64,000 nucleotides of DNA from Eulemur rufifrons (taxonomy: Eukaryota > Chordata > Mammalia > Primates > Lemuridae): the NCBI RefSeq assembly GCF_041146395.1, contig NC_091002.1:5078501-5142500 (forward strand). The letters are read 5' to 3'. Each line of letters starts with the position of its first letter. Position 1 is the stretch's first letter. The notes under the pieces were generated by a model. It searched no databases. It had not been told where the DNA came from and saw only the letters and a program-made list of their open reading frames with translations. Position numbers and translations under genes: made by a program. This document shows, piece by piece, positions 1-10,816 of the stretch.

Positions 1-689
1 TCTGAGCCACAAAAATGAACAGCCGTCCCCTGATCTGGTTAACCAGAGTGGTGGGAGCAGCCCTAGCTTGACTCCAGGCTCCTCCCCTCTGGAAAAGACA
101 CAGTGCGAGGTCCAATTGCTGAGTGAACTGGCCTTCTGGAGGCTTCAGGTGCAGACAACACTTGTCCTCCAGCCTCCCCAAAGCTTCCCACAGAGCCCGA
201 ACCCCGTATGAGGTCCGTTCTCCTGACACATCGGCAGTTCCCAGGAGCCTGCTCTTTCTCCCAATGAGTGATCAACCCAGCTTGTTCGGCTGCAGGGTGT
301 TCCTGATGGTCTGTGGCTGGAGGACATGGACACAGAAGGGGTGTCTTGAGCCGGCCTCTCAGGTGGCCGTGGGGAAGCTCTGTGTCAGGCAAATGCATGC
401 CTTGGGAGTGGCCACTCTTTTCTATTCCAGGGTCAAAGTTAACCACCAGTCTGGTCAGTCACAGGCCGAGGACCAGTTCTGAGGGCCCCTGGGATCTCTG
501 CTGCTCGCATGAGCAGAGCAGCCTTCTGGGCAGAGGCCTCAGGAGGAGAGGCAGGTGCCGGCACCAGGAAGGGACAGGCGACCGAAGCCATGAGCCCCGG
601 GCACAGGGGGCACCAGCTGTGCCTGCTGTGATCACAGATGGCATTGGACGTACAGAAACTTCATTTCACCACCTTCTTTGAACTTTCTG
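1..689. other. Intergenic, nothing recognised
   Basis: GC-moderate sequence with short overlapping open frames only. No exon of PCGF3, the expected neighbour, was identified. Confidence 0.6.
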
Positions 690-1295
690 CTTCCCTTTTC
701 CCCTCATTTCAATGCCCTATAGATTAATCATGTTTCCCCCCCTCCTCTATTCCTCTGCCAGTTTGTGAGTTGTGCATACACACTTATATTCCATTCTTCC
801 AGTAATCACCCTTCGTTTTTCAACCAATTTATAATGACTTATACTAAACAGACTGTAACCGCACCAGCCCAGTCCGGCTCAACTTTTATGTAACAAAGTC
901 ATGAGTCGATTTTCAGTTGACGTGGACCCCCAGGTTGAGGTCCCCAGCCTGACCGTGCCCAGAACCAAGCATGCAAACATGGGCGGAACCTAAGTGCTGG
1001 GACCGAGGAGCAGGGACTGAATCAAGAGGTGGACTTCGCACGGCAGGATCCAGGATCCAATCAGATTGAGCCCTGATGTCATCCCATGGCCAGATCCAAT
1101 CAGAACACACCTCATTACCCACGCTTATACACCCAACCAACCCAGTCCCCAGCTCTGGGGACAGCTCTGAGCGTGGCCTCCTGTGTCCTTGCCATTGACT
1201 TGCAGTAAAGCTTTTCTTTTCTCCAAGGCCAGTGCCATGGCATTGGCCTCTATGTGCATCGGGAAGCAACCTCATTGCCAGCCTGGTAACAATAC
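690..1295 (+). mobile_element. Probable solo-LTR-like sequence (endogenous retrovirus class uncertain)
   Basis: It has LTR-like layout: repeated GATCCAATCAGA motifs (about 1056 and 1091) giving CCAAT boxes, a TATA-like TTATACACCC near 1125, and a GCAGTAAAGC poly(A)-like signal near 1202. No viral open frame is present. The family is not identified, and clear terminal TG...CA ends were not found. Confidence 0.35.
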
Positions 1296-1964
1296 AGCAG
1301 TCCGTGTTGATTTCTTCTCTGTCCCACAGATAATTTAGAAGTTTAATTTCCAAACATATGAGGGTTTTCTGATTACCTCTGCTGTTGGTCCTCAGACTAG
1401 CTACCCTGGAGCTAGACAGCACAACCTGTCTCATCCTGATCCCACGGAGTTTGGCGGGACTGGTTTATGGTCCAGTCAGCAGCTTTTCTGGTAAATATTC
1501 ATAGGAACTTGAAACGGTTGTCTACAAATTTACTTTTTCTTCTGCTTTGGGTAGGAGGGCCTGGACTTTGGGGGAGTCCCGCACTTCTCTGTGGCCTGGG
1601 CGTTTGTCAGGGGCTGGGAAATGCTCAGCTGGACCCGCATGGGCTCTCCCTGCGCTTGGCTGAGATGGTCAGGCAGCCTGGCCCAGCCATGCCACCAAGC
1701 CTCGTGGTGGTGAGCAGTTGCTCTGCGTCACTCCTGGGTGCCCTCCATCCCCTAGGGCGTCAGCCTGCTGTTCCCTGTCCCCACCTACCACTAGTCAGAA
1801 GGGGTGGGATCTAGAAGCCCAGCCTGTCCATCCCCCAGGGGAGCTTTGGGCTCCACTGGCACTGGTGGGGGCTGCTTAGGGGGCTGTCTTCCTCTCTCAT
1901 GTGTCTTTCATTAGCTGCTGATTTTCATATTAATTAAATTGGACCATCCTTTTCCAGGTGGTGA

Positions 1965-3195
1965 ATTTTTTAAAGAAACATTTAATTTTTAGAACAGTTT
2001 TAGATTTGCAGAAAAATTGCCAAGACAGTACAGAGTCCCTACGTACCTGCAGTTTCCCCTATTGCTAACATCTTACTTTAGTCTGACACACTTGTCACAG
2101 TGAATGAACCAACATTGATATGTTATGATGAACTAAAGTCCACACTCTATTCAGATTTCCTTACTTTTTACTTGGTGTCCTTTTCTGTCCCAGGACCCTC
2201 CCCCCACCCTAGGATCTCACATGACATTTCCTTATCACATCTACGTAGGATGCTCTTGGCTGTGACAGTTTCTCAGACTTTCCTTGTTTTTGATGACCTG
2301 GACAGTTTAAGGAGTGCAGGTCAGTTGTTTGCAGAATGTCCCCCAGTTGGGGCTGGTCTGTTTTCTAACGATTAGACTGCAGAAATGGGCTTTGGAAGGT
2401 CACAAGGCTGAGGCCCTTCTCCTCCCATCATGTCAAGGGTGCACACCGTCAGCAGGACTCACCACTGTTGGCGTTGACCTTGGTCACTGGCTGGGTGTGT
2501 TGGTCACAGGTGTCTCCTCTGTGAGGTTAGTCTTTTCCCCCTTTATTAAAAAGGGCACAAATTGGGACATCAATGAGATTGGGGGGGGGCTTTAAAAGGT
2601 CAAAATAAAGCCCTAAAGATCTGAACCATTTCCATTCCAGATTAATTTCTCTCACAGAATGTTACTCACTACCTCAATGGTGAGACACATTTATTGGTTC
2701 TTCTCAATGGCATCCCAGGTCACCAGCCACCTCTGCCGGGGGGAGAACCTTGAAGCCCTGGAAGACTGTGCCTTTCGTATGTTTCCAGATTGTCTACTTT
2801 GCGTTTGTTTGCTTGTTCGTTTGGTTTGTTGTTGTTGCTGTTGCTGTTTGAGACAAGGTCTCTCTCGGGCCAGATTCAGACTCCTGAGCTCAAGCGATCC
2901 CCTGGTCTGTCTCCCGAGTAGCTGGGACTACAGGTGCCGCCACTGTGCCCGGCTTATTCAGTCATTTACCGATATCACACGCACCGGAGGACATCTTGGC
3001 ACTGTGGGTTATGGTCCAACTCAACTTCGTTCTGTTGCTTGAGTCACTCCAGCTTTGGCCATTGAGACATCTGTCTGTAGCTCCCTTTGACATATCCATC
3101 ATCATGGGTTTATTTTTTATTGTTTTTTTTTTTTTTTTAGCATTTCCTTACTTCCAGGATCATTGCATATATTTCCTGCCCCAGCCCTAGGTGAG
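1965..3195 (-). mobile_element. L1M 3'-end fragment, antisense
   Basis: The sequence follows the antisense 3'UTR of old mammalian L1M elements: the stretch around 2000-2400 (cagattt/cagaaaaattgc, ctgtcccagga, ttgatgacctggacag), then, after an Alu fragment, CCAGCTTTGGCCATTGAGAC near 3050 and CCTGCCCCAGCCCTAG near 3180. A related copy is at 32460-32930. It is non-coding debris. Assignment is by memory of the consensus. Confidence 0.65.
2838..2956 (-). mobile_element. Alu monomer fragment (antisense)
   Basis: GAGACAAGGTCTCTC, then CTCCTGAGCTCAAGCGATC and GAGTAGCTGGGACTACAGG, ending in GCCCGGCTTA. An old single-arm copy inserted in the L1M 3' end. Confidence 0.75.
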
Positions 3196-3239
3196 TTTCT
3201 CCTGGTTGGTGAGTTTTGATTATTTCTTTAACTTTATTT

Positions 3240-4129
3240 CTGCTCATTGTATTAGGAATTGAAGGAGAGAGACTCCGAGCTGGGGTGTCAATGTGCCTTT
3301 TAGCTGGAGGCCCAGCCTGGTGGCCACCCTGTTCCCAGCCCCAGTCCTGGGTGGGCGAGGGGAGGGGAGCTGAGGGGCCCAGGAGGTTGGATGGGACATG
3401 CTCCCACCTCTCAGGCCCCCCAGCCAGGGCCCAGTGGACATGGGTGGACAAAGGTGACGAACTCTGTGGGAGAACTGGGACTTTGGCTGCTGGACAAAGC
3501 GCGCAGGCGCCCCTGTGGGCTGCTCCCTCTGCGGCTACACAGGGAGGGGCAGCTCTTGTGGCCACCCACAGACTCTCAGCAAAGGGTAGTGCTCAGAAAG
3601 CCTCCCTGCCCCCACAACTCCTGCCTCCCGAAGGGACAGCGGACCCTTCCTGCCCCTGCATTTCTTCCAGGCCCCTCCTGAAGCAAAGTCCTTTCTTCTC
3701 TGTTCTCTGTGCAGCTTAAATCGCAGTGGACTCACTCAAGTGGACAGCAAAAAGTCTTCTCTTTTGTGGAAATCAACTAAATTTCAATTCTGATGCGTGG
3801 TCCTCCAGGGCTGCAAGAAGTTATCCTGAGCCCCACTGGGGCCTGGGGCCCTGGGCAGGGAGGCCAGGAAAGCCAGGTACAGGAGAGCCCTAGGGCCTGG
3901 GGACTGGGGGCGGGGGGCACTGCCACCTTCCAGCATCCGGGACAAGCAGTGTGGGGAGCACAGCACTCTGACCCACTTGGCCATGGGTCTTCCCCAAACT
4001 GCAGCCCCCACCAACCGACTGACCAACTGATGGCAGTGATGGCAGAGTGAAGCGCCACTACCAGAGCCTGCCCTGCCCTGCCCTGCGGCTCTGTCCTCGT
4101 GTTACAGCAAGTGTTACAGCGAGTGGTCC
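3240..4129. other. Intergenic, nothing recognised
   Basis: GC-rich single-copy-looking sequence; short chance open frames on both strands. Confidence 0.6.
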
Positions 4130-4705
4130 CGAGGACAAACCGAGCGGCACACGGAGAGTCGGAGATCAAGGTTTATTCGCCGGCGGGCTCAGAGGGGTCT
4201 CGCCACCAAATTCTGAGCCCCATCTACCCAATTTTTGCCACTTTTATTAAGTTGGGGTGATCCGAGAGGTGGGGTCTCAGGTGACTAATGCCTGCCAGGT
4301 AATAGGTTAGTTGATGGGTCAGGTAATAGGGTAGTATTATGTTGATCCACCAGGTAATGGGGTAGTTGATGCACCGGGTTGAGTGTTATGCTGATGTGGC
4401 AGGTAATAGAATAGTTGATGGGCCAGGCGTTAGGTTAGTATTATGCTGATGCGGGTCTTCCACGAGGGGTGGGGGTCTCAGGTGGCTGCTGTGCCAAGTA
4501 ATAGATGGAGATAACTCTCCAAGTTATCACTCGGAGAGGCACAGCCCTTCTGCTTGGCTGACTCAGGGTCTGCACTGAGCCTCACACCCCAACATGAGCC
4601 TGGGGTGATCAGCCTAGCCAGGCACCCCCACACTCGTGCCCAGTAGTGGGTGCCTGTGTCCTTAAGAGAGGCCTGTCCCAGCCCAGGATGAGGGCCCCTC
4701 AGTGG
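4130..4705 (-). mobile_element. Probable LTR-like repeat containing a degenerate tandem array
   Basis: The segment begins with CGGAGATCAAGGTTTATTCG, which looks like an antisense LTR end with a poly(A) signal complement, and runs through a tandem array (4295-4454). It may be LTR sequence or single-copy DNA; the family is not recognised. Confidence 0.3.
4295..4454. repeat. Degenerate minisatellite, unit about 25-30 bp, six units
   Basis: Six units of the type CAGGTAATAGGGTAGTTGATG follow each other, with every second unit carrying an extra TATTATG-type insert. This suggests a higher-order unit of about 54 bp copied three times. Confidence 0.75.
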
Positions 4706-4940
4706 GGTATAATGGTGACAATGGAAAAGAAGCCAAACTCTGCATAATAATTTAAAGAGATTTATTTTCAGCCACATTTGAGGACCACACTCCCAAGGAG
4801 CCTTGAGCAAGTGGAGTAGCTATGGCCGGGTTGCAGTTTTGTTTTATACATTTCAGGGAGACACGGATTACGGGTAAAGTCATAAATCAATACATGGAAG
4901 GCATACATCTCAAAGTGGGGGCTTTCAGGTTCCAGGTGTG
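4705..4940 (-). mobile_element. LTR 3' part, inverted copy
   Basis: Reads as the complement of the last 235 bp or so of the LTR at 4941-5540, starting TGACAATGGAAAAG and passing GAGATTTATTTTCAGCC (complement of the poly(A) signal region) and TTTTATACATTTCAGGGAG (complement of the TATA region). It abuts the forward copy head to head. Non-coding. Confidence 0.75.
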
Positions 4941-5545
4941 AACTAAAATTTTAAGGCTCAGCCCCCGCACTGGCTGACTGAACGAACCCCCTCATGGCCA
5001 AAGGAATATCCTAAAACTAAATTGCCTGCCAGGAGGAAGGAGGTCAGACATGCCTCATCATGCCCCCCTCCCTCCTTGGGGACATCCTTTGTAACCCATT
5101 AACAGGACTAAGGGTATGCAAGACAAACCTGCAGGTCCTCAATTTACACAACAAATCTATGTCCGGTGGCTTACCTCAGATAAACAGCTCCTTATGATGA
5201 AACATTCCAAGCCTTTAGACAAAGCTTCATGGCTTTAACCAATTACAAGTCAAAGAATCTTCAAACCCACCTATAACCTGTAAGGTGTCCGTTCCCCCTT
5301 CGAGATGGCCCACCTTTTCGGGCCAAACCAAAGTTTGACTCCCACATATTGATTTATGACTTTACCTGTAACCCCTGTCTCCCTGAAATGTATAAAACCA
5401 AACTATAACCCAGCCGCACCGAGTCCACTTGCTCAAGGTGTCTTGAGTGTGGCTCGGGGTCATGGTCCTCAAATTTGGCTCAGAGTAAATCTCTTTCAAA
5501 TTATTTTACAGAGTTTGGCTTTTTTTCCATTGACACAGGTGGGTT
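4941..5545 (+). mobile_element. ERV-type LTR, forward copy 1
   Basis: One of three related LTRs near the CPLX1 3' end. Shared landmarks are TTTAACCAATTACAA, ACCCACCTATAACCTG, a TATA box in ATGTATAAAACCAAACT, a poly(A)-type signal in CTCAGAGTAAATC, and the end ACAGAGTTTGGCTTTTTTTC. Likely a class I ERV LTR; the exact family is not certain. A second short copy of the LTR end lies at 5597-5627, at the edge of the CpG island. No viral genes are present. Confidence 0.75.
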
Positions 5546-5599
5546 TAGAGGCTCTTTGATTTGTAATTGAGGGGGTCCATTAAGTCAGCAGCGGGGAGC

Positions 5600-6520
5600 T
5601 TAAGAGTTTGGCTCCTTTTCCGTCGTCAAGGGAAACGCAGCAAGGCCTGTCCGTCCAGGTTCTTCCCGCCTCCGGGTGGGGGGCAGACCCCTCCCGAAAG
5701 GGGTCGCACGACCTAAGTCAGACAAGGTAGGTCCAAGAAAGGCGGGGAAGGTTAGAGTATTTCCAGGTTTACCGGCGGCCTCGGGGCCCGGGGGAGGAGG
5801 GCAGAAGGCCAGGGAGAGAATTGCTTCCGGGCCTTCACGGCGGGGCATCGCTGAGCCCCAACCCCAAGCCGCTCGTGGGCTACGGCCGTGGTGGAGGCTG
5901 GATGAGACACTGGCCCAAAGGGGAGGAGGGTTCACGAACCGGCGGGAAGAGCCTGGGCAGCGGGAACAGCAGGGCAAACCCAGAGGGGCAAGCATGCGGG
6001 CGGGGCCTCGCGGGCGGGGCCTAGCGGGGGCAGGTAGGGCGCCGCGAGAAGCCAAGCGCCAGCCTGGCGGAGACCCGCACGCGGCGGCCAGGGCGGGGCG
6101 GCGGGGGCGCGGCCACGTGGGGGGCGGGCCGACTGGGCTGCGTCGCCTGTTCGGCCTCCCACAATGGCGTCTCTCTGGCTCTGATTGGCCAGGCTTCCCA
6201 CGTGGCCTTCTCAGAGCCAATCGCGACGGCCTCCTCTGGCACGCGATGATTGGCTCCGCCGGCCGGAGGCTGAGGACGGGTCTGGTGGGGTGGTTGTTCC
6301 CGGACACCTGGCCTGAACGCTGAGGTCGTCCTCCCCGAGGCCCCTTCCATCCTCGGGGCTACGCAGGTGTGGCCGCCTCGGGTCGGCCCCGGCATCCGTC
6401 CCGGCTCTTGGGTCGGGGGACCCACGCTCTCACCCCCACCGTCCCCGCTTTCAGACCTGACCGCGAACCCGCTGACCACAGGAGTGGGGCCGTTTCCAAG
6501 TTATGCGGGCAGGTGGCCCA
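5600..6520. promoter_or_regulatory. Orphan CpG island with CCAAT/E-box/YY1 promoter signature
   Basis: A GC- and CpG-rich block of about 0.9 kb lies 3.2 kb beyond the CPLX1 3' end. It contains three CCAAT boxes (ATTGG 6184-6188, CCAAT 6217-6221, ATTGG 6249-6253) at 32-33 bp spacing, two CACGTG E-boxes (6114-6119, 6199-6204), a YY1-type motif ACAATGGCGTC (6171-6181) and GC boxes at 6087-6125. Good plus-strand donors occur at GACAAG|GTAGGT (about 5725) and GGGCAG|GTAGGG (about 6031). No open frame resembles a protein I know. It may drive a noncoding RNA, possibly in both directions. Confidence 0.7.
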
Positions 6521-6999
6521 GACCCGGAGTTCGCTGGCCCCTGCTGGCTTTGTGGTGGACAGCAGCGTTTGCCTCGCCGTGTATTAGCACAGCTAGACTA
6601 AATGGTCCTTAATTGCTGGACTTTTAAAAATCTCTCCTGAAGGCCTAGATGATTAAGTGGCTCAGCAGGTGCAGGTCGCCAGAGAGGAGGGTAGAAGAGA
6701 AATCAAAGCGGAGCCCGGCAGGCCCATCTGTGGCTGGCTGCCCTCAGGGCCCAGGGAGAGGAGGCAATCAAAGGCAGGAGACTGAGGGACCTCCCTGCCT
6801 GGGGATTGCGGGATGTCTCTGGAGCATCTGGAGCAGGAAAGTGTGCTCTACTTTGTTCAAATACAGTTAAAGGTCCAGAAAGGAAGGAGACACAGCTAAG
6901 AGTCAGGGTGGTCCTCAAGCAAGCACCTGGAGCAAGGCCACATCAGGTGGACCTTGTCACCACTCTGCAATGTGCAGGGCAGCTTTGCCTCCCGGAACT

Positions 7000-7325
7000 A
7001 TGGCTGTTTCTCTGTCTGGAATGCTCTACCACCAGACACCCACAGGGCTCCCACTTCCTTTCGGGTCTCTGCTCATCACCCTCACAAAGGGGCCCCCTGG
7101 CCATTCATGAAGTAGTAACCCCTCACCATCCCTCTCTGATCAATTTTCCTGCAAAGCAGAAATCACCCTGTAACTGATGTATTTATTATCTGTTTCCCAT
7201 CACTTAGAAAAATCAGTTCCAGGGTAGGGACCTCAATTATCCTCAGTGCCTAGAACAGAGCACCGTGTGTGTGTGTGTGTGTGTGTGTGTAGTAGGGGCT
7301 CAGTAAACAGCAAGTGAATGGTGTG
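7000..7325 (+). mobile_element. L2 LINE 3' end with internal (GT)n
   Basis: CTGGAATGCTCTACCACCAG, GGGTCTCTGCTCATCACCCT, GTTTCCCATCACTTAG and CAGTGCCTAGAACAGAGCAC followed by AGTAGGGGCTCAGTAAA match the L2 3' end in order. Thirteen GT units (7265-7290) replace the usual short linker before the final block. Confidence 0.85.
7265..7290. repeat. (GT)13 microsatellite
   Basis: Thirteen uninterrupted GT dinucleotides inside the L2 3' end; likely length-variable between individuals. Confidence 0.95.
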
Positions 7326-7661
7326 TCTCCTTGGAGGCCTCACACCCCATCACCTGAGGGTGAGGGATGAGCCCAGGGTGGGCTCAGGTCTGACCCGTCA
7401 GTTGCTGGAGGAAGGGCTGGCCAAGTTTCTGTGGGAAGGCTGTCTCCGTGGTGACCTAGCGCTGCCTGGCTCCTGCTCAGGGCTGAGAGGTATCCAGAGG
7501 GCTTTGAGGTGCCGGGTAGTGGGTGGGGGAAGAATGAAGGCTGAGCAGTGGGTGGACTTTGGGGAGCCCTTCTAAGAGCAACCATACTAGGGGACAGCAT
7601 GCAGTGGCCAAAACTGCAGAAATGCCTGCAAAGACTGAGTTTCAGATCCAAATAAAATGTT

Positions 7662-7905
7662 GGCTGGGCATGGTGGCTCATGCCCCAAGGCAGGAGGATT
7701 GCTTGAGGCCAAGAGTTTGAGACCAGCCTGAGGAACATATCGAGACCCCCATCTCTATAAAAAATAGAAAAATTAGCCAAGTGTGGTGGCATGTGCCTGT
7801 AGTCCCAGCTACTTGGGAGGCTGAGGCAGGAGGCTTGCTTGAGCCCAGGAGTTTGAGGTTGCAGTGAGCTACGCATTCTAGCCTCAGTGACAGAATAAAG
7901 AAAAA
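7662..7905 (+). mobile_element. Alu element (sense, left arm shortened)
   Basis: GGCTGGGCATGGTGGCTCAT to a short A-rich tail. The block normally between CTCATGCC and CAAGGCAGGAGGATTGCTTG is deleted. Flanked by AATAAAATGTT (7651-7661) and AATAAAATCTT (7906-7916), a target-site duplication with one mismatch. It sits at the 5' edge of LTR copy 2. Confidence 0.9.
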
Positions 7906-7913
7906 AATAAAAT

Positions 7914-8525
7914 CTTAAGCCCCACAGCTGACTGAATTGACCCCCCCTCTTGGCCAAGGAGACCCCAGAAAACCCTAAAGTTGAGTTGCCGGCCATGAGA
8001 AGGGAGGTCAGACGCATCTGGTCATGCCCCCTCCCTTCTTGGCGATGTCCACTGTAACTCATTAACAGGCCTAAGGCTATGCAAGACAAAGCTTAAACCT
8101 TACTTACAAGCCATCAATTTACTCAACAGATCACTTGTGTTTGGGTCAATGTCTGGTGGCTTATCTCTGATTAACAGGCCATCCTTAAGTTATTAATAGA
8201 ATATTCGAAGCTTTTAGACAAAGTTTTATTTCTTTAACCAATTATAAATCAAAGAATCTTTAAACCCACCTATAACCTGTGATGCCCTGCTTCCAAATGT
8301 CACACCTTTTTAGGCTAAACCAATATACACCTTCCATGTATTGATTTATGACTTTACGTGTAATTTTTGTCTCCCTGGAATGTATAAAATCAAACTGTAA
8401 CCCAACCACAGCGAGACCACTTGCTTAAGGCTTCTTGGGTGTGGCTTCCGGCCCATGGCCACACATACTCAGCTCAGAATAAACATCTTTATTTTACAGA
8501 GTTTGGGTTCTTTTCCGTTGACAGG
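7914..8525 (+). mobile_element. ERV-type LTR, copy 2
   Basis: Collinear with 4941-5545: TTAACCAATTATAAATCAAA, ACCCACCTATAACCTGTG, TATA box in ATGTATAAAATCAAACTG, poly(A) signal in CTCAGAATAAACATC, end ACAGAGTTTGGGTTC...GTTGACA. The most complete of the three copies. No viral genes. Confidence 0.8.
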
Positions 8526-9689
8526 GAGAACGAGAGACACTCCTACGTGTGCTTGGCAGACAGCACTTTCCCTGCAGGCCCCACCTGGCATTCAGGAGGG
8601 CTCTGGAGCGCCCCGGGTGCAGGCAGGGCACATTGTGGTCTTTCTGCCCACTGAGGCCTAGCAGGTTTTGTTGGAAGCTCTGCTGTGCATTCCCAGCCAG
8701 CAATGTTGGGTCACAGGAGACCCAGACAGGCCACCTCCCTGGAGGGGGCCCTGACAATGATTCCTCACTTGGCCAAACTTTAGGCTTCTGAATCTTCTGC
8801 TAGGTCCATTTGTGCACTTCCTTGTAAAATCCAGTTTTAGCAAAGAACCCTCCTAAGTTAGTTTAATAAGAACCCCCCATCCTGGGTATCTGATCACCTT
8901 CCATATCTGACCAGGTAACGTCTGGGCACTCTGGCCTGCCTTCAGCTAGAATCTCCCTGACCCTGAAGTGTCCTCCTAGTAATTTTCCGTCCACTGACAC
9001 CCACCCTGCTCCTAGGCTGCACATTCGCACTGTGTAGCCATTCCCATTCTGTGTTGGGAGTTGAGCCCAATCTCTCCCCCGCACTGTAAGACTCCACACC
9101 TAGGGGTGTGTCTGAGCATCTTGGGCGGACTGGAGTGGGAAGGACATGGCAGGACCCCCAGAAGGGAGTCAGAGGGCTGTCCTCTGGGCTGGGGTCACAA
9201 TGGGAGGACTGGTCCCAGGCCAGAAAGCCAGCAAGTCAAACCAGGAGCTCCTCTGGCCTCAGCTCAGATTGGCAGCATTCCCTGCAAGGTGTGGAACCCA
9301 GAGGATGGCCCCCCAGGATAAGAATGCCTAGGGACACCTGAGTGAGGGCAGTAGTGTGACCTGGGCTGGGCCCCCAGGGCCTGGTAGAGTTGGGGGGATG
9401 GAAGGGCTGTAATTGGGGTCTGGGGGCAGGGATGGGGGCCTGGGGCCCTGAAGGGGCAGGTCTGTATTTAAATGGAGATTACTCAGGCTAGGGATGCCTC
9501 AGGAGAATGGGTGAGAGGGGGACAATCCGGGTCAGGAGAGTGGAGAGAGCCTGCAGGTGTCCCAGTGAGAGGGCAAGGTGCTTCCTGCCAGGCAGGGCAT
9601 CGCCCAGATCCACCCACAGGGCAGGCAAGGTGCATATTTCTGTGGGCTGTCCTGGCAGAACGGAACTGTGGAAGGAATGGCCACGCGGT
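8526..9689. other. Intergenic downstream of CPLX1, nothing recognised
   Basis: About 1.2 kb between LTR copy 2 and the inferred CPLX1 poly(A) site. No repeat or coding signal I can support. Confidence 0.6.
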
Positions 9690-9706
9690 GTGAAATCACT
9701 GTAGTG

Positions 9707-9712
9707 TTTATT
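9707..9712 (-). terminator. CPLX1: Probable CPLX1 polyadenylation signal
   Basis: Complement reads AATAAA within CAGCCAATAAACACTACAG, the best poly(A) hexamer downstream of the CPLX1 stop codon. Cleavage would be expected some 10-25 bases lower. RNA 3'-end data would settle the choice between this site and 10568-10573. Confidence 0.6.
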
Positions 9713-10567
9713 GGCTGTGATTCCATCCGGAGAGAACACACGCGAGGGCCCCCCGACATGCAGGAGGGGCGCAGGGACGGACGGACAGACAACATCCACG
9801 GTCTAGCTAAGCTCGGCGGCCGCGGGCGCCCCATGCGCTGGGAACGGGATGGCGGTTTCTGCGAGAGGACGCCCTGTCTGCTCAGAGCTGGCTTTTTAAA
9901 GTGTGAAAACAGGCATTTAAAAAAGACGTGGACCCGGAGGAGTCAGAGAGGGCGCAGGGGGAGCGAGACAGGCGGGTCGGGCGGGGCGTCGGTGGTCAGT
10001 ATTGCAGTCTGGTGTTATGGCTTCTCTAAAGCTATGTAAGGTTGTGAGGGTCAATGCCGAGCCACGCCCCTGGCCCGCGACGCGTGGACACTGAATGCAT
10101 TTTCCATGTGGACAGAAAGGGCCGGGGACCAGGCGGGGGCCTTTCTGTCAAGACAAAACTCATCAAAAACAGAAGACCTCATTTACCTGAGATTCAACAT
10201 ATTGTGATGCAAATTAAACAAGGACAGAGGAGTAGGACTCGAGGTGGGGGGCACCTCGCGGGTTTCTGCCGGACTCTGCGCTAGGACACCCCGCGGGCCC
10301 ACAGCCCTGCGGAGACGGGGCGGGGCAGGCTCCGCGTGGGCCCTGGGCCCTGGCGGGTCTCCAGACCACCGCACGCACCCCCGAGGGCTCTGGTTTCTCA
10401 GGCCTCTCCAGCTCCTGCCGAAAGTGTGGGTGCTCAGAGGTGAGGGCAGGGCCCCGCGCAGAGAGCCGCAGCCTCCCCGGTGGGGAAGAGGGGACCTGGC
10501 GCGGAGCGGCCGGGCCCAAGCTCTCCGCCCGTCCGGGACGCTCTCTGAGCTCCCCCAACCCCACTGC

Positions 10568-10573
10568 TTTATT
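10568..10573 (-). terminator. CPLX1: Possible proximal CPLX1 polyadenylation signal
   Basis: Complement reads AATAAA in AAGAGAAATAAAGCAGTG. Use of it would remove the distal half of the 3'UTR but keep the GC-rich duplicated part. Confidence 0.3.
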
Positions 10574-10816
10574 TCTCTTGTTTAGAGAACTCGGCTACGG
10601 CGTCCTAAGAAGCAACACCTTCCAGAGTGAGGGAAGAAGGGACGTGGGGGGAAGGCAAAGATGGACCAAGAATGTGCGGGGTGCCGATGGAGGTGGGCCA
10701 CGAGGACCGGAAGACGCCGAGAAGCTCCATCAGCAACCCAGGTGCCAGCGCGGGAGGAGGGTGTCGGCAAGCTGAAGGGGGGGGACCTGGGGCCGAGAGG
10801 GGAGGAAGGGTGGAGG

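Noticed and set aside
1..4129. Possible 3' end of PCGF3
   Set aside because: Expected neighbour by human synteny, but no recognisable coding exon or clear plus-strand poly(A) context was found.
5600..6323. Two overlapping frames over 200 residues in the 6 kb CpG island (5600-6307 minus, 5676-6323 plus)
   Set aside because: Arg/Gly/Pro-rich composition typical of CpG islands, open on both strands, with no known family. Island kept as promoter only.
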